Shown one piece after another: positions 7,937 through 14,982 of a DNA stretch of 64,000 nt; within the stretch, counting starts at the first letter, position 1; the number at the start of each line of letters is the position of its first letter. Both the position numbers and the translations under genes were made by a program. Under the pieces are notes generated by a model, which saw only the letters and a program-made list of their open reading frames with translations, did not search any database and had not been told where the DNA came from. Origin of the DNA: JAJXZJ01 sp050012855 (GTDB lineage Bacteria > Verrucomicrobiota > Verrucomicrobiia > Limisphaerales > J093); the NCBI GenBank assembly GCA_050012855.1, contig JBEKGJ010000006.1:52644-116643 (forward strand). The letters run 5' to 3'.

Positions 7937-8632
7937 ATGTCTTCCCAACCTACCAACTCCATCAGACCACCTGGCAACCCGTATGCCAAGCAGCTTGGTG
8001 ATGTCTCGATGCTGTGGCATCGCAAGGGCAAGGGAGAGCATATCTTTGGTATAGAGCGAGCACTTCTCATTGCACTTTCCTTGTTTCTCATGGCCATGCC
8101 GACGATGGCTCTGCGCTGGCTTTCAGGTCGTGCGGGACTCCCTGCTCGCAAGAGCGCCATAGAGTTTTACGCAGTCTTCAAGCCGATTCTCCTCATTCTG
8201 TGCCTATGGGCCGGATTCGCATCGAGGCTTTGGCTCTTCTGCACCGCGGTTTTGTTCGTCATAGACTTATACGCATACCTGATGGGCATAGTGCTGCTCA
8301 GAGGGTTCTGGGTTCGTCCCGCTTCATATTCTCGCTCTCTCATACTCCTCGCCTTCAATTTCGTGGAGTTTATTGCCGCATTCTCGGTCATCTATTTGCA
8401 TTTGGGCTGCCTGACATCCAGCGGACAGCCGGTGACAGGTTGGAGTGATGCGTTCTACTTCAGCACGGTCACGGCGGCAACCGTTGGCTATGGGGACATC
8501 ACACCGTTGCCGGGGATTGGCAGAATGCTCGCCACCATTCAAATCTTCGCCTCCATCGGTTTTATGGCAATGATTGTGGCGTACTTTGTCAGCAATGTAG
8601 AGCGTGAGCGAACACCAATACGCGATGCCTAA
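7937..8632 (+). CDS. Integron cassette protein: potassium channel (two-pore ion-channel type)
   Basis: 231 residues from ATG 7937 (GTG 7928 is an alternative start). About four to five membrane helices: near 40-58, 78-95, 100-122, 134-155 and 200-219. The selectivity-filter loop TVGYGD is intact at 182-187 (FSTVTAATVGYGDITPLPG), with the pore helix just before and the inner helix just after it, the Ion_trans_2 arrangement of bacterial K+ channels. No cytoplasmic RCK/TrkA domain follows; the protein ends shortly after the last helix. Stop TAA lies inside the R'' box of attC2. Expected role is K+ flux across the inner membrane. Confidence 0.85.
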   Translation: MSSQPTNSIRPPGNPYAKQLGDVSMLWHRKGKGEHIFGIERALLIALSLFLMAMPTMALRWLSGRAGLPARKSAIEFYAVFKPILLILCLWAGFASRLWLFCTAVLFVIDLYAYLMGIVLLRGFWVRPASYSRSLILLAFNFVEFIAAFSVIYLHLGCLTSSGQPVTGWSDAFYFSTVTAATVGYGDITPLPGIGRMLATIQIFASIGFMAMIVAYFVSNVERERTPIRDA

Positions 8633-8729
8633 CACACCAACACAAATCGCTGGAGCCAGCGCCGGTTGGCGCTTTCCGTTCCGCTTTCGCGGTTGACATC
8701 ACCGTTCCGGCGTGGCTCGGACGTTAGCC
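8627..8729 (+). other. Integron attC site 2
   Basis: R'' GCCTAAC (8627-8633) and R' GTTAGCC (8723-8729) enclose 103 bp. Arms GAGCCaGCGCCGG and CCGGCGtGGCTC pair with single mismatched or extrahelical bases. The sequence CGCTGGAGCCAGC closely matches the same arm of attC1 and attC5. Confidence 0.85.
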
Positions 8730-8748
8730 GTCTTAACTCGCTTTTGTC

Positions 8749-9678
8749 ATGTTTATTTACATTTGGAAGATACTGGTATGCGCCCTGAGCGTCGTGGTCG
8801 GTACGGTTTTGGGCGGCATGGTGTTTACGGCACTCGGAGTGCCGGGGCCCCAAATGCCACCGGCTGTGGATAGCAGGATGCTTGCGCTTTCGACGCTGAT
8901 TGGCAGCGTGGTGCTGGCCATCGGGCTGGCCGAAATCGCGCGGCGGTTGCGCGGCAGCTTCGGGACGCGCTGGCTGATCGTAGCCTGGTTTGCCTACGGT
9001 TGCTTGGGCATTAACAACACGATCGAGGCTTCGTTTTTCACTTCCATCGGCGGCGGGCTGGCGTTGGCCGTGCTCTGGCTGGTGGCGTGTCTGCTCTCGG
9101 CCGGGCTGATCACGCTGCTGTTTCGCCTTCCCACGCCGGCCGAATCATTCAGCGCGAGCGTCCGCGGATTCTTCAGTGGCAGGACTGTGGGACAGTGGGC
9201 GTGGCGCCTGTCGGCGGCGTGGCTGGCGTTTCCCGTGGTTTACTTCGTCTTCGGGATGCCCGTTGGCCTGCTGGTCCAGAACGCTTACCGTGACCAAGCC
9301 TTCGGCCTGCGACTACCCGGCTTGGGAGTCATTTTCGCGGTCCAATCCGTCCGCAGCATTGTTTTTTTGCTCGGGGCATTGGCAGTGTTTGTCGCCTGGT
9401 CGGGTTTGCGGCGGCGACTCAGCATGATCTTTGGCCTGAGTCTCTTCATGGTTCTTGGACTTTACGGCTTAATTCAGGCCTATTGGCTGCCCTGGGGCAT
9501 GAGGGGATTGCATACGGTTGAGATTCTGTTGGATTCTCTGGTTTACGCCTGGCTGCTCGTGAGGCTGTTGGTGCCGCGCAACGGGCCAGAATCAACGTCG
9601 CCGCCGCAACCTGCCGCCGGCGCGGAGGTCCAAGGCGTTGCGGTGAGGCCGGTGGGTCCGCCCTCCGATCGTTCTTAG
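8749..9678 (+). CDS. Integron cassette protein: polytopic membrane protein of unknown function
   Basis: 309 residues, start 19 bp after the attC2 core, and attC3 begins 18 bp past the stop, so it fills a cassette. About eight hydrophobic segments (near 5-30, 45-60, 72-88, 98-122, 150-172, 185-215, 222-245, 255-275) and a short Pro/Ala-rich cytoplasmic tail. No recognised catalytic motif. The N-terminal pattern (VVVGTVLGGMVFTALGVP) recurs in uncharacterised bacterial membrane proteins. Higher GC than the two preceding cassettes, so the cassettes probably come from different sources. Function not assigned. Confidence 0.7.
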   Translation: MFIYIWKILVCALSVVVGTVLGGMVFTALGVPGPQMPPAVDSRMLALSTLIGSVVLAIGLAEIARRLRGSFGTRWLIVAWFAYGCLGINNTIEASFFTSIGGGLALAVLWLVACLLSAGLITLLFRLPTPAESFSASVRGFFSGRTVGQWAWRLSAAWLAFPVVYFVFGMPVGLLVQNAYRDQAFGLRLPGLGVIFAVQSVRSIVFLLGALAVFVAWSGLRRRLSMIFGLSLFMVLGLYGLIQAYWLPWGMRGLHTVEILLDSLVYAWLLVRLLVPRNGPESTSPPQPAAGAEVQGVAVRPVGPPSDRS

Positions 9679-9696
9679 TCGCATGACGAAAGGGCC

Positions 9697-9794
9697 GGCC
9701 AACAAAAGTCGCGGGAGGCAACCGGCGTTGGCGCGGTCAGTTCCGCTGGCGCGGTTCACGTCATCGGCCCCGCCTGCCTCAGCATACGTTCGGC
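9697..9794 (+). other. Integron attC site 3 (degenerate)
   Basis: R'' GGCCAAC (9697-9703) and R'-like GTTCGGC (9788-9794) span 98 bp; the inner arms GGAGGCA and TGCCTC pair. The R' box has C where a purine is expected, so the site may be weak. It ends 16 bp before the next start codon. Confidence 0.65.
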
Positions 9795-9810
9795 CTGAAA
9801 TGACACCATT

Positions 9811-10737
9811 ATGAAGATCACGCGCAGGGAATTTACGAAGAAACTGGGTGGACTGGGAGTCGGTGGCACGCTTGTGTGCGCAGGTTGCGGCTCACGGGAA
9901 GAAGAGAACGCCCTTGCGGAGACACGACCGGACAAACCAGGCACAGCCGGACAGTCGGGACTGCGCAGGCTGGGGAGGACGGGCCTTGTGCTTTCGTCCG
10001 TGGGTTTTGGCGCCCAGAGGACCCGAGATGCCGACCTCATCCGCTACGCGCTTGACCAGGGGATGACTCACATTGAAACGGCGTGGGGCTACGGTTTTGG
10101 ACGCCCAGGCAACAGTTGCGAATGCATTGGGAAAGCGATTGCGGGAAGGCGCGATTCGGTTTGCCTGGCCGTGGCTTACGAGGCCATGGCGCCTCCAACA
10201 AGCAAAGTCTGGCTTCCCAATCAGTTCGAGCAGAGTCTTCGGGACCTCGGTACCGATCATATTGATGTTTTCCTGTGGCATCACCCGCGGGGTACGGTCA
10301 AGAATCACGAATTGACGTTGATGGAGAGCCAGGCGCTTGTCGCTGCGGGCGAGCGGGTGGATCTGATGCTGAAATGGAAGAAGGAGGGGAAGATCCGATG
10401 GTGCGGCGTCACCACCCACAGCGAGCAACCCGAGTGGCTGAAGTTTATCGCTGCGTCTGGGCTTTATGATGTTGCCGTGGTGGCCTTCAACTACAAGAGT
10501 CCAAAGGCAGTTGCCAAGGCCATGCGGGAGGCCTCACAAAAGGGGATCGGCTTGATCGCCATGAAGACCCAGAGTCCCAACTACCTCGCTGGGGAAGCGA
10601 CCATCGGGGATGCGCCCGACCACCGCGAAGCCTTGAACTGGGTCCTCGCCAAGGACTACATTACGGCGGCCATACCGGGCATGACCACCCGCAGTCAGGT
10701 TGACCTGAACCTGAAGACAATGAGTTCTACGACGTGA
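9811..10737 (+). CDS. Tat-exported aldo/keto reductase-like protein
   Basis: 308 residues beginning with a twin-arginine signal (RR at 5-6, then GLGVGGTLVCAGC, possibly a lipoprotein site at C26). The mature part is an AKR-type (beta/alpha)8 barrel: LGRTGLVLSSVGFGA, DQGMTHIETAWGYG, IDVFLWHHPRG, GKIRWCGVTTHS and a final TAAIPGMTTRSQVD segment. The catalytic tetrad is not canonical: the usual Asp of 'FDTA..YG' is E89, Y94 is kept, and the usual Lys strand reads RDSVCLAVAY without Lys. Reduction of carbonyls is therefore uncertain. No convincing attC follows, so whether this is a cassette or chromosomal sequence between two cassette blocks is open. Confidence 0.8.
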   Translation: MKITRREFTKKLGGLGVGGTLVCAGCGSREEENALAETRPDKPGTAGQSGLRRLGRTGLVLSSVGFGAQRTRDADLIRYALDQGMTHIETAWGYGFGRPGNSCECIGKAIAGRRDSVCLAVAYEAMAPPTSKVWLPNQFEQSLRDLGTDHIDVFLWHHPRGTVKNHELTLMESQALVAAGERVDLMLKWKKEGKIRWCGVTTHSEQPEWLKFIAASGLYDVAVVAFNYKSPKAVAKAMREASQKGIGLIAMKTQSPNYLAGEATIGDAPDHREALNWVLAKDYITAAIPGMTTRSQVDLNLKTMSSTT

Positions 10738-10791
10738 GATTCCGGGTAGCCGAGCAAATCGCTGCACGATAGACCTTTTGATCATCCACCC

Positions 10792-11256
10792 ATGAAAATC
10801 CTCCATGTTTTGTCCCTTGTGTTCCTCGCGATGGCTGCTACCGCGGCGGACGGTCCCTACAACGAGACGGCGGATGCCAAACTCGAAATCAGACAGGCGT
10901 TGGCGCAGGCTGCCCCCGCCGAAACCCCGGTCATCGTTGTCTTTGGCGCCAATTGGTGCGGCGACTGCAAGATGTTGGACTCCGCCATGAAGAACGGAGC
11001 CAGCGCGCCGCTGCTGGCACGCGACTTCAAGATCGTCAAAGTGAACGTCGGCCGTTTCGACAAGAACGTGGATATCGCCAAGTCCTATGGCGTGCCGCTG
11101 GACAAGGGCATCCCCGCCGTGGCGATCCTCTCGGCGAAGAACGAGGTGCTGTATGCGACCCGGGCGGGAGAACTCGCGAACGCGCGGAAAATGGGTGACA
11201 AGGGGATTTACGAGTTCTTCAAGAAAGTGACCGCAGCGGCGACGGCGAAGAAGTGA
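10792..11256 (+). CDS. Secreted thioredoxin-family protein
   Basis: 154 residues with a signal peptide (MKILHVLSLVFLAMAATAADG). The thioredoxin fold is marked by VIVVFGANWCGDCKMLD, with redox pair C56 and C59 (CGDC rather than CGPC), and by GIPAVAIL carrying the cis-Pro. Length fits a single periplasmic thioredoxin domain. It starts 54 bp after the Tat-exported AKR-like gene and may be cotranscribed with it. Probable role is disulfide handling or redox supply in the periplasm; partner unknown. Confidence 0.88.
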   Translation: MKILHVLSLVFLAMAATAADGPYNETADAKLEIRQALAQAAPAETPVIVVFGANWCGDCKMLDSAMKNGASAPLLARDFKIVKVNVGRFDKNVDIAKSYGVPLDKGIPAVAILSAKNEVLYATRAGELANARKMGDKGIYEFFKKVTAAATAKK

Positions 11257-11331
11257 ACCCAGCGATCAACACGGTTGCTGGCGGCTGAGGTTGGCGGTAG
11301 CATCGGCAAAGTGAGAACAGGGCGAACGAGA

Positions 11332-13110
11332 ATGGTCCGGCGGGAACAGATGGTCGGGGTCGCCTGGCGCCTGCTGACGTGCGTGGGTGTGTGGGCGGGC
11401 ATGGCATGGCAGGTTGGGGCGGCCACCTTGGTGGTTGACCAGGCGGCCCCCGGCGCGGCCGACCGCAACCCGGGAACCGAGGCGCAGCCCTTCAAGACCG
11501 TGCAGCACGCCGCCGACGCGGCCAAGCCGGGCGACACTGTCTGCGTCATGGCGGGCAAGTATGACGAACGGATCAAGGTGAAGACCGGCGGCGCGGAGGG
11601 CAAGCCCATCGCCTTCGTGGCGATGCCCCGGCGCGCGGCGACCGTGGGCGGCTTCGACCTGGAGGCGGGTTACGTTCGCGTGGAAGGCTTCGAGATCACG
11701 GCCGATCCACCGGCCACAGCCGTCCAACTGCACGCCAGCCATTGCGAAATCCTGGACAACTACATCCACGACATGATGGCGGGGGTCGCGGGGACGGTCG
11801 GCCAGCCCAGCGGCGATGGCAACACGCGCGACTACTCCGCGGTGGCGCACAACCGGATCGCCTACAACAAGGTCTATCACAGCGAGTACGGCTTCATCCT
11901 GGGCGGGGAGGACTGGTTGGTGGAGAACAACGAAGTCAATCGCCTCTTCATGTATGCGCCGGGCAGCAAGAACGACGACTGCGATTACTCGCGGTTCTTC
12001 GGCAAGGGTTGCATCCAGCGGTGCAACTACTATCACGGCAGCACCCGGTCGGAGATCAAGACCGCGCACGTGGATTGCCTGCAGACCTTCACGAACAACG
12101 GCGAGATCGCAATGGACCTGCTCTTCGAGGACAACGCGTGTTTTGACTTCCATCAGATGTGCATGGTGGAGAGTGCGCCGCACCTCGGCAGCGTGCGGGG
12201 CTGGACCTTCCGGCACAACATTGTCTCGCCCAATGCGCCGGCGATGCGCGGGGGTTGGGGTCCGGACATCATCCAGACGCTCGACGTGACGATCGAGAAC
12301 TGCACCATCTCGACGGTAAATTGGGCCACCATCGGCCTGCGGGGCAAGGAATCAACCGGTGGGCTCATCCGCAATAACATCCTCTGCGAGGCGGAGCGGG
12401 CCGTGGACGACCGCCAGGATTTCACCGCATCCAACCCGGTGATCGAGTACAATCTGACGTTCAAGACGGCGCCGCTCGAGGGCGGGTCAAACCTCAACGG
12501 CCAGGACCCGCTCTTTGTGGATCCATCGAACCGGGATTTTCGTTTGAAGAAGGGCAGCCCGGCCATCGGGGCGGGTAAGGGCGGCGTGACGCTCGGGGCT
12601 CTGGAGTACCCCAACGTCTATTACGTCGATCCTCGTCACCCGGCCGCCGCGGATGAGCCGGCCTGGGGCTATCCAGCCGTGCCGCTGGCGAGCCTCACCA
12701 AGGCGTGCGCGATCGCCCAACCGGGAGAGACGATCGTCCTGCGGGGCGGAGTCTATCGCGAGGTCCTGGCTCCAAAAAACGACGGCGTGACGGTCCGTGC
12801 CATGAAGGGCGAACACGTGACGCTCAGCGGGGCGGACCTGATCGAAGGCTGGCAGCGTGAGGCGGACGGCAGTTGGTCGGCGCCGCTCGCCGCCAAGCCA
12901 AAGAAGGTCCTGCGCGACGGCCAGCCCTGGACCGGGTTCAGCTACGGCACGGCATCCGAGCGAATCATGGTGAAGACGGGCGGCGACCCGCGGCGGCACG
13001 TTTTCGAGACAGTCCTGCGGGAACAGGCCATCGCCCTGGCCGGCAAGCCGACCGCGAAGATCGAGGGGATCGCGGTGGTTGACACCCTGAAGGCGGGCGA
13101 GGGGCGTTAG
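11332..13110 (+). CDS. Secreted right-handed parallel beta-helix protein
   Basis: 592 residues from ATG 11332, preceded by no good alternative and followed by a signal peptide (ending AWQVGAATLVV). The opening VDQAAPGAADRNPGTEAQPFKTVQHAADAAKPGDTV is a DUF1565-type start. Repeated short strands follow (LDNYIHD, VENNEVN, FRHNIVS, IENCTIS, IRNNILC), as in right-handed beta-helix lyases. A second DUF1565-like start appears at YYVDPRHPAAADEPAWGYPAVPLASLTKA, so the protein holds two helix modules. The second stops soon after EGIAVVDTLKAGEGR, earlier than a complete helix would be expected, so the C-terminus may be truncated. Likely a polysaccharide-binding or lyase-type exoprotein. Confidence 0.75.
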   Translation: MVRREQMVGVAWRLLTCVGVWAGMAWQVGAATLVVDQAAPGAADRNPGTEAQPFKTVQHAADAAKPGDTVCVMAGKYDERIKVKTGGAEGKPIAFVAMPRRAATVGGFDLEAGYVRVEGFEITADPPATAVQLHASHCEILDNYIHDMMAGVAGTVGQPSGDGNTRDYSAVAHNRIAYNKVYHSEYGFILGGEDWLVENNEVNRLFMYAPGSKNDDCDYSRFFGKGCIQRCNYYHGSTRSEIKTAHVDCLQTFTNNGEIAMDLLFEDNACFDFHQMCMVESAPHLGSVRGWTFRHNIVSPNAPAMRGGWGPDIIQTLDVTIENCTISTVNWATIGLRGKESTGGLIRNNILCEAERAVDDRQDFTASNPVIEYNLTFKTAPLEGGSNLNGQDPLFVDPSNRDFRLKKGSPAIGAGKGGVTLGALEYPNVYYVDPRHPAAADEPAWGYPAVPLASLTKACAIAQPGETIVLRGGVYREVLAPKNDGVTVRAMKGEHVTLSGADLIEGWQREADGSWSAPLAAKPKKVLRDGQPWTGFSYGTASERIMVKTGGDPRRHVFETVLREQAIALAGKPTAKIEGIAVVDTLKAGEGR

Positions 13111-13173
13111 GGCGCTGCTCCGACGGCACCCCATTATTGGTCGCGCAGCGACGGTGGAACGAGCCGAAAACAG

Positions 13174-13194
13174 GTTGATGGTTGATGGTTGAGA
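13174..13194 (+). repeat. Three GTTGATG-type heptads in an intergenic gap
   Basis: GTTGATG, GTTGATG, GTTGAGA in tandem, within the 315-bp gap 13111-13425. The rest of that gap up to attC4 holds no convincing gene. Similar GGTTGA-rich strings occur at about 15677-15704 and, reversed, at about 63859-63876. Confidence 0.6.
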
Positions 13195-13347
13195 GTCGAG
13201 CGACGAGAAAGGGACCGCGGCAAGTTGCGGGGGAAGGCCGGCTCGCGGGGACGCTCGCCCCACCGCGCAAGGCAAGCGAGGACACTACCAGGCCACAAGG
13301 CAGTTTGACTTGCCGCCGGGAATCAAGTTTACTTGTGCTCATGCCGG

Positions 13348-13411
13348 CACCAACTAGGCCACATCTGCGCGGGCTAGACCAAATCCGCGTTTGGCCTAAA
13401 ACCTGTTAGAC
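13348..13411 (+). other. Integron attC site 4 (short)
   Basis: CACCAAC (13348-13354) and GTTAGAC (13405-13411) flank paired arms TAGGCCA/TGGCCTA and GCGCGG/CCGCG; total 64 bp, near the minimum attC size. The R' box is a good GTTRRRY match; the R'' box is degenerate. A small gene starts 14 bp later, as in a cassette. Confidence 0.7.
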
Positions 13412-13425
13412 GACCTCGCACCACT

Positions 13426-13677
13426 ATGAATGAGAGCGCTGTCATTTTTCATCTGAAAGAAGCCAAAGAGGAGCTTGACCGGACGATTGTGGAGATTGAG
13501 AGTGCGCCAGATTATGAAACTGCCGAGTTTCAGGTTGCTATGAGTCACATCTACCATCACCTAAACACCGCATGGAATGGGCGAGACGCTTCCGCAGAGC
13601 GGCACCGCGGATGCGCTCGGAGTGATTTTGATGCGTGGCGGAAGTTTCCACCAAACACAGACCTATTTTTAGACTGA
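13426..13677 (+). CDS. Integron cassette protein, small hypothetical (83 aa)
   Basis: 83 residues, start 14 bp after attC4 and stop 7 bp before the R'' box of attC5. The N-terminal 60 residues look helical and charged (HLKEAKEELDRTIVEIES, then YHHLNTAWNGRD), the C-terminus has a FDAWRKFPPNTDLFLD segment. No signal, membrane segment or known motif. AT-richer than the core genes. The fit to both cassette boundaries is the main support; function unknown. Confidence 0.65.
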   Translation: MNESAVIFHLKEAKEELDRTIVEIESAPDYETAEFQVAMSHIYHHLNTAWNGRDASAERHRGCARSDFDAWRKFPPNTDLFLD

Positions 13678-13684
13678 CCACGAT

Positions 13685-13758
13685 GCCTAACACACTGGAG
13701 CCAACCGCCCTTGGCGGGGTTCACGTCGCCGGTCGGCGGTGGCGCCGCCACGTTGGAC
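13685..13758 (+). other. Integron attC site 5
   Basis: R'' GCCTAAC (13685-13691) and R' GTTGGAC (13752-13758), 74 bp. CACTGGAGCCAACCGCC after R'' pairs imperfectly with GGCGGTGGCGCC before R'. Its left arm nearly equals those of attC1 and attC2. Confidence 0.75.
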
Positions 13759-13788
13759 GCCACGCCCACGAATCGTAAGGAACTCCCC

Positions 13789-14274
13789 ATGTCCTCTGAT
13801 TATCCATCCTGGTTGACTCCCGACGGAAAAATCGACATGACGCGCGTGCCGTTCGATGCCTTCATCAGCCAGGCCGTAAGCAGCGAGGTGAAGGAGTTCA
13901 TTTCGGCCTGCCATTTGCTCGAATCCCTTGCGTCTTGTGGCCGAGCCGAGGCCGGCGTGTTTCTGCTTGGCCTCCTCAGTTTCTACCGCGACGACCTCGA
14001 CCGCCTCGAACAAGTCGTCGAAGCGCTCCGCTCCTTCCGCTGCCCGGAGTCAGCGCAGGCGCTTCTGGGAGAACTCCACCGTTTCAAGTGGTCGAATACG
14101 ACTCGGCGTTACCTGAATGCCGTGGTCAAAGCGCTCGTGAGGTTCCCCCCACCGCTGGTTCTCGAAGGCTTCAGCGCTCTCGCGTCGGACCCAAACCAAT
14201 CCCCTCCGGCTCGGCGCCGGTACCGCGCCATCGTGGATGGGCTCTCATTTGGCCCGCTCGACGATGGCGTCTAA
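13789..14274 (+). CDS. Integron cassette protein, helical hypothetical (161 aa)
   Basis: 161 residues from ATG 13789 (a longer frame upstream would run through attC5 and is rejected). The sequence is almost all helix, with paired-helix periodicity (EVKEFISACHLLESLASCGRAEAG, FYRDDLDRLEQVVEALRSF, LEGFSALASDPNQSPPARRR), like a short HEAT/TPR-type solenoid. No signal or TM. The stop TAA is inside GTCTAAC (14269-14275), an R'' box that matches the R' of attC4 as its reverse complement, again cassette-like. Function unknown. Confidence 0.65.
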   Translation: MSSDYPSWLTPDGKIDMTRVPFDAFISQAVSSEVKEFISACHLLESLASCGRAEAGVFLLGLLSFYRDDLDRLEQVVEALRSFRCPESAQALLGELHRFKWSNTTRRYLNAVVKALVRFPPPLVLEGFSALASDPNQSPPARRRYRAIVDGLSFGPLDDGV

Positions 14275-14512
14275 CACTCACGGGTGGTTGAACGAGCGGC
14301 CAAAGCCTGCGCGCCGCGGCGGTGCCGCGGTGCCGGGCGGCAGTATCGGGTGGCTGGCTGAATGCTGGTCGGCCAGGTGTCGCGGCGGTCGGCCGGCCGT
14401 CTGCCTGGGCGGACGCAGACAGGCCGCCATCTGGCGGCAAACTGCCGTTTGCCCGCTACGCGCGCGCGAATCCGCGCTTGCACGGGGGCGCGTGCGGCGG
14501 CTAACTCTCGGC
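14269..14512 (+). other. R'' box and GC-rich stretch at the end of the cassette array
   Basis: GTCTAAC at 14269-14275 is a clear R'' box, but no matching GTTRRRY box is found in the next 230 bp, so this terminal attC is incomplete. The remaining sequence is very GC-rich with several short hairpins (for example CCGCGGCGGTGCCGCGG) and no supported gene. Confidence 0.45.
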
Positions 14513-14917
14513 GTGCAATTGCCGCCATGTCGCCCGGAACATCTCGGTTTGCCGGCCTGCGATCCGGTCGGGCTGAAGGACTGGTATGTTCGCGTGCTGG
14601 ACGCCCGGCTCGTGTTCACCAATGCATCGGGCGATGCGTTCTTCGTCGCGCTGGCCGGCGGGTTGATGGTCGAAATCTACGGGGCCGAGGCCGCGCGACC
14701 CGAAACCACCGACAACAACCTGGCTGGCTGGCGGCACCTCGCGTTGCGGGTGGATTCGATTGCAACAGCGCAGACGGTGCTGACGGCGCGCGGGGTTGAG
14801 TTCAAAGGGCCGGTCAAACCGGCGGGCGGCGGCGGGCGGGTGCTGTTTTTCGCCGATCCCGAGGGCAACCTGCTGCACCTGGTCGAGCGGCCGGCGGGAA
14901 CCGTTTTCGATTTGTGA
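14513..14917 (+). CDS. VOC-superfamily (glyoxalase/dioxygenase-like) protein
   Basis: 134 residues from GTG 14513; there is no in-frame ATG at a sensible place. A single vicinal-oxygen-chelate domain with paired beta-alpha-beta-beta-beta units: PEHLGLPACDPVGLKDWYVRVLDARLVF and GWRHLALRVDSIATAQTVLTARGVEF, ending VLFFADPEGNLLHLVER. Metal-ligand candidates are H in PEHLGLP, E in LMVEIYG, H in WRHLALRV and E in LHLVER. The family covers glyoxalase I, dioxygenases and resistance proteins; substrate not inferable. It is the first non-cassette gene right of the integron and lies 65 bp before the HAD gene. Confidence 0.85.
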   Translation: MQLPPCRPEHLGLPACDPVGLKDWYVRVLDARLVFTNASGDAFFVALAGGLMVEIYGAEAARPETTDNNLAGWRHLALRVDSIATAQTVLTARGVEFKGPVKPAGGGGRVLFFADPEGNLLHLVERPAGTVFDL

Positions 14918-14982
14918 TGCCGCCCTCGCGGTCGTTGCCACCAGCGGATGCGCGGGAGGGTTTTCCCGCCCGCACCTGAACC

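Noticed and set aside
13106..13112. GTTAGGG at the end of the beta-helix gene as an integron core
   Set aside because: Final base is G rather than C/T, it overlaps the stop codon, and no partner box or arms are found.
14286..14292. GTTGAAC as the R' box of the last attC
   Set aside because: Only about 10 bp after the R'' box GTCTAAC, far too close for any attC arms.
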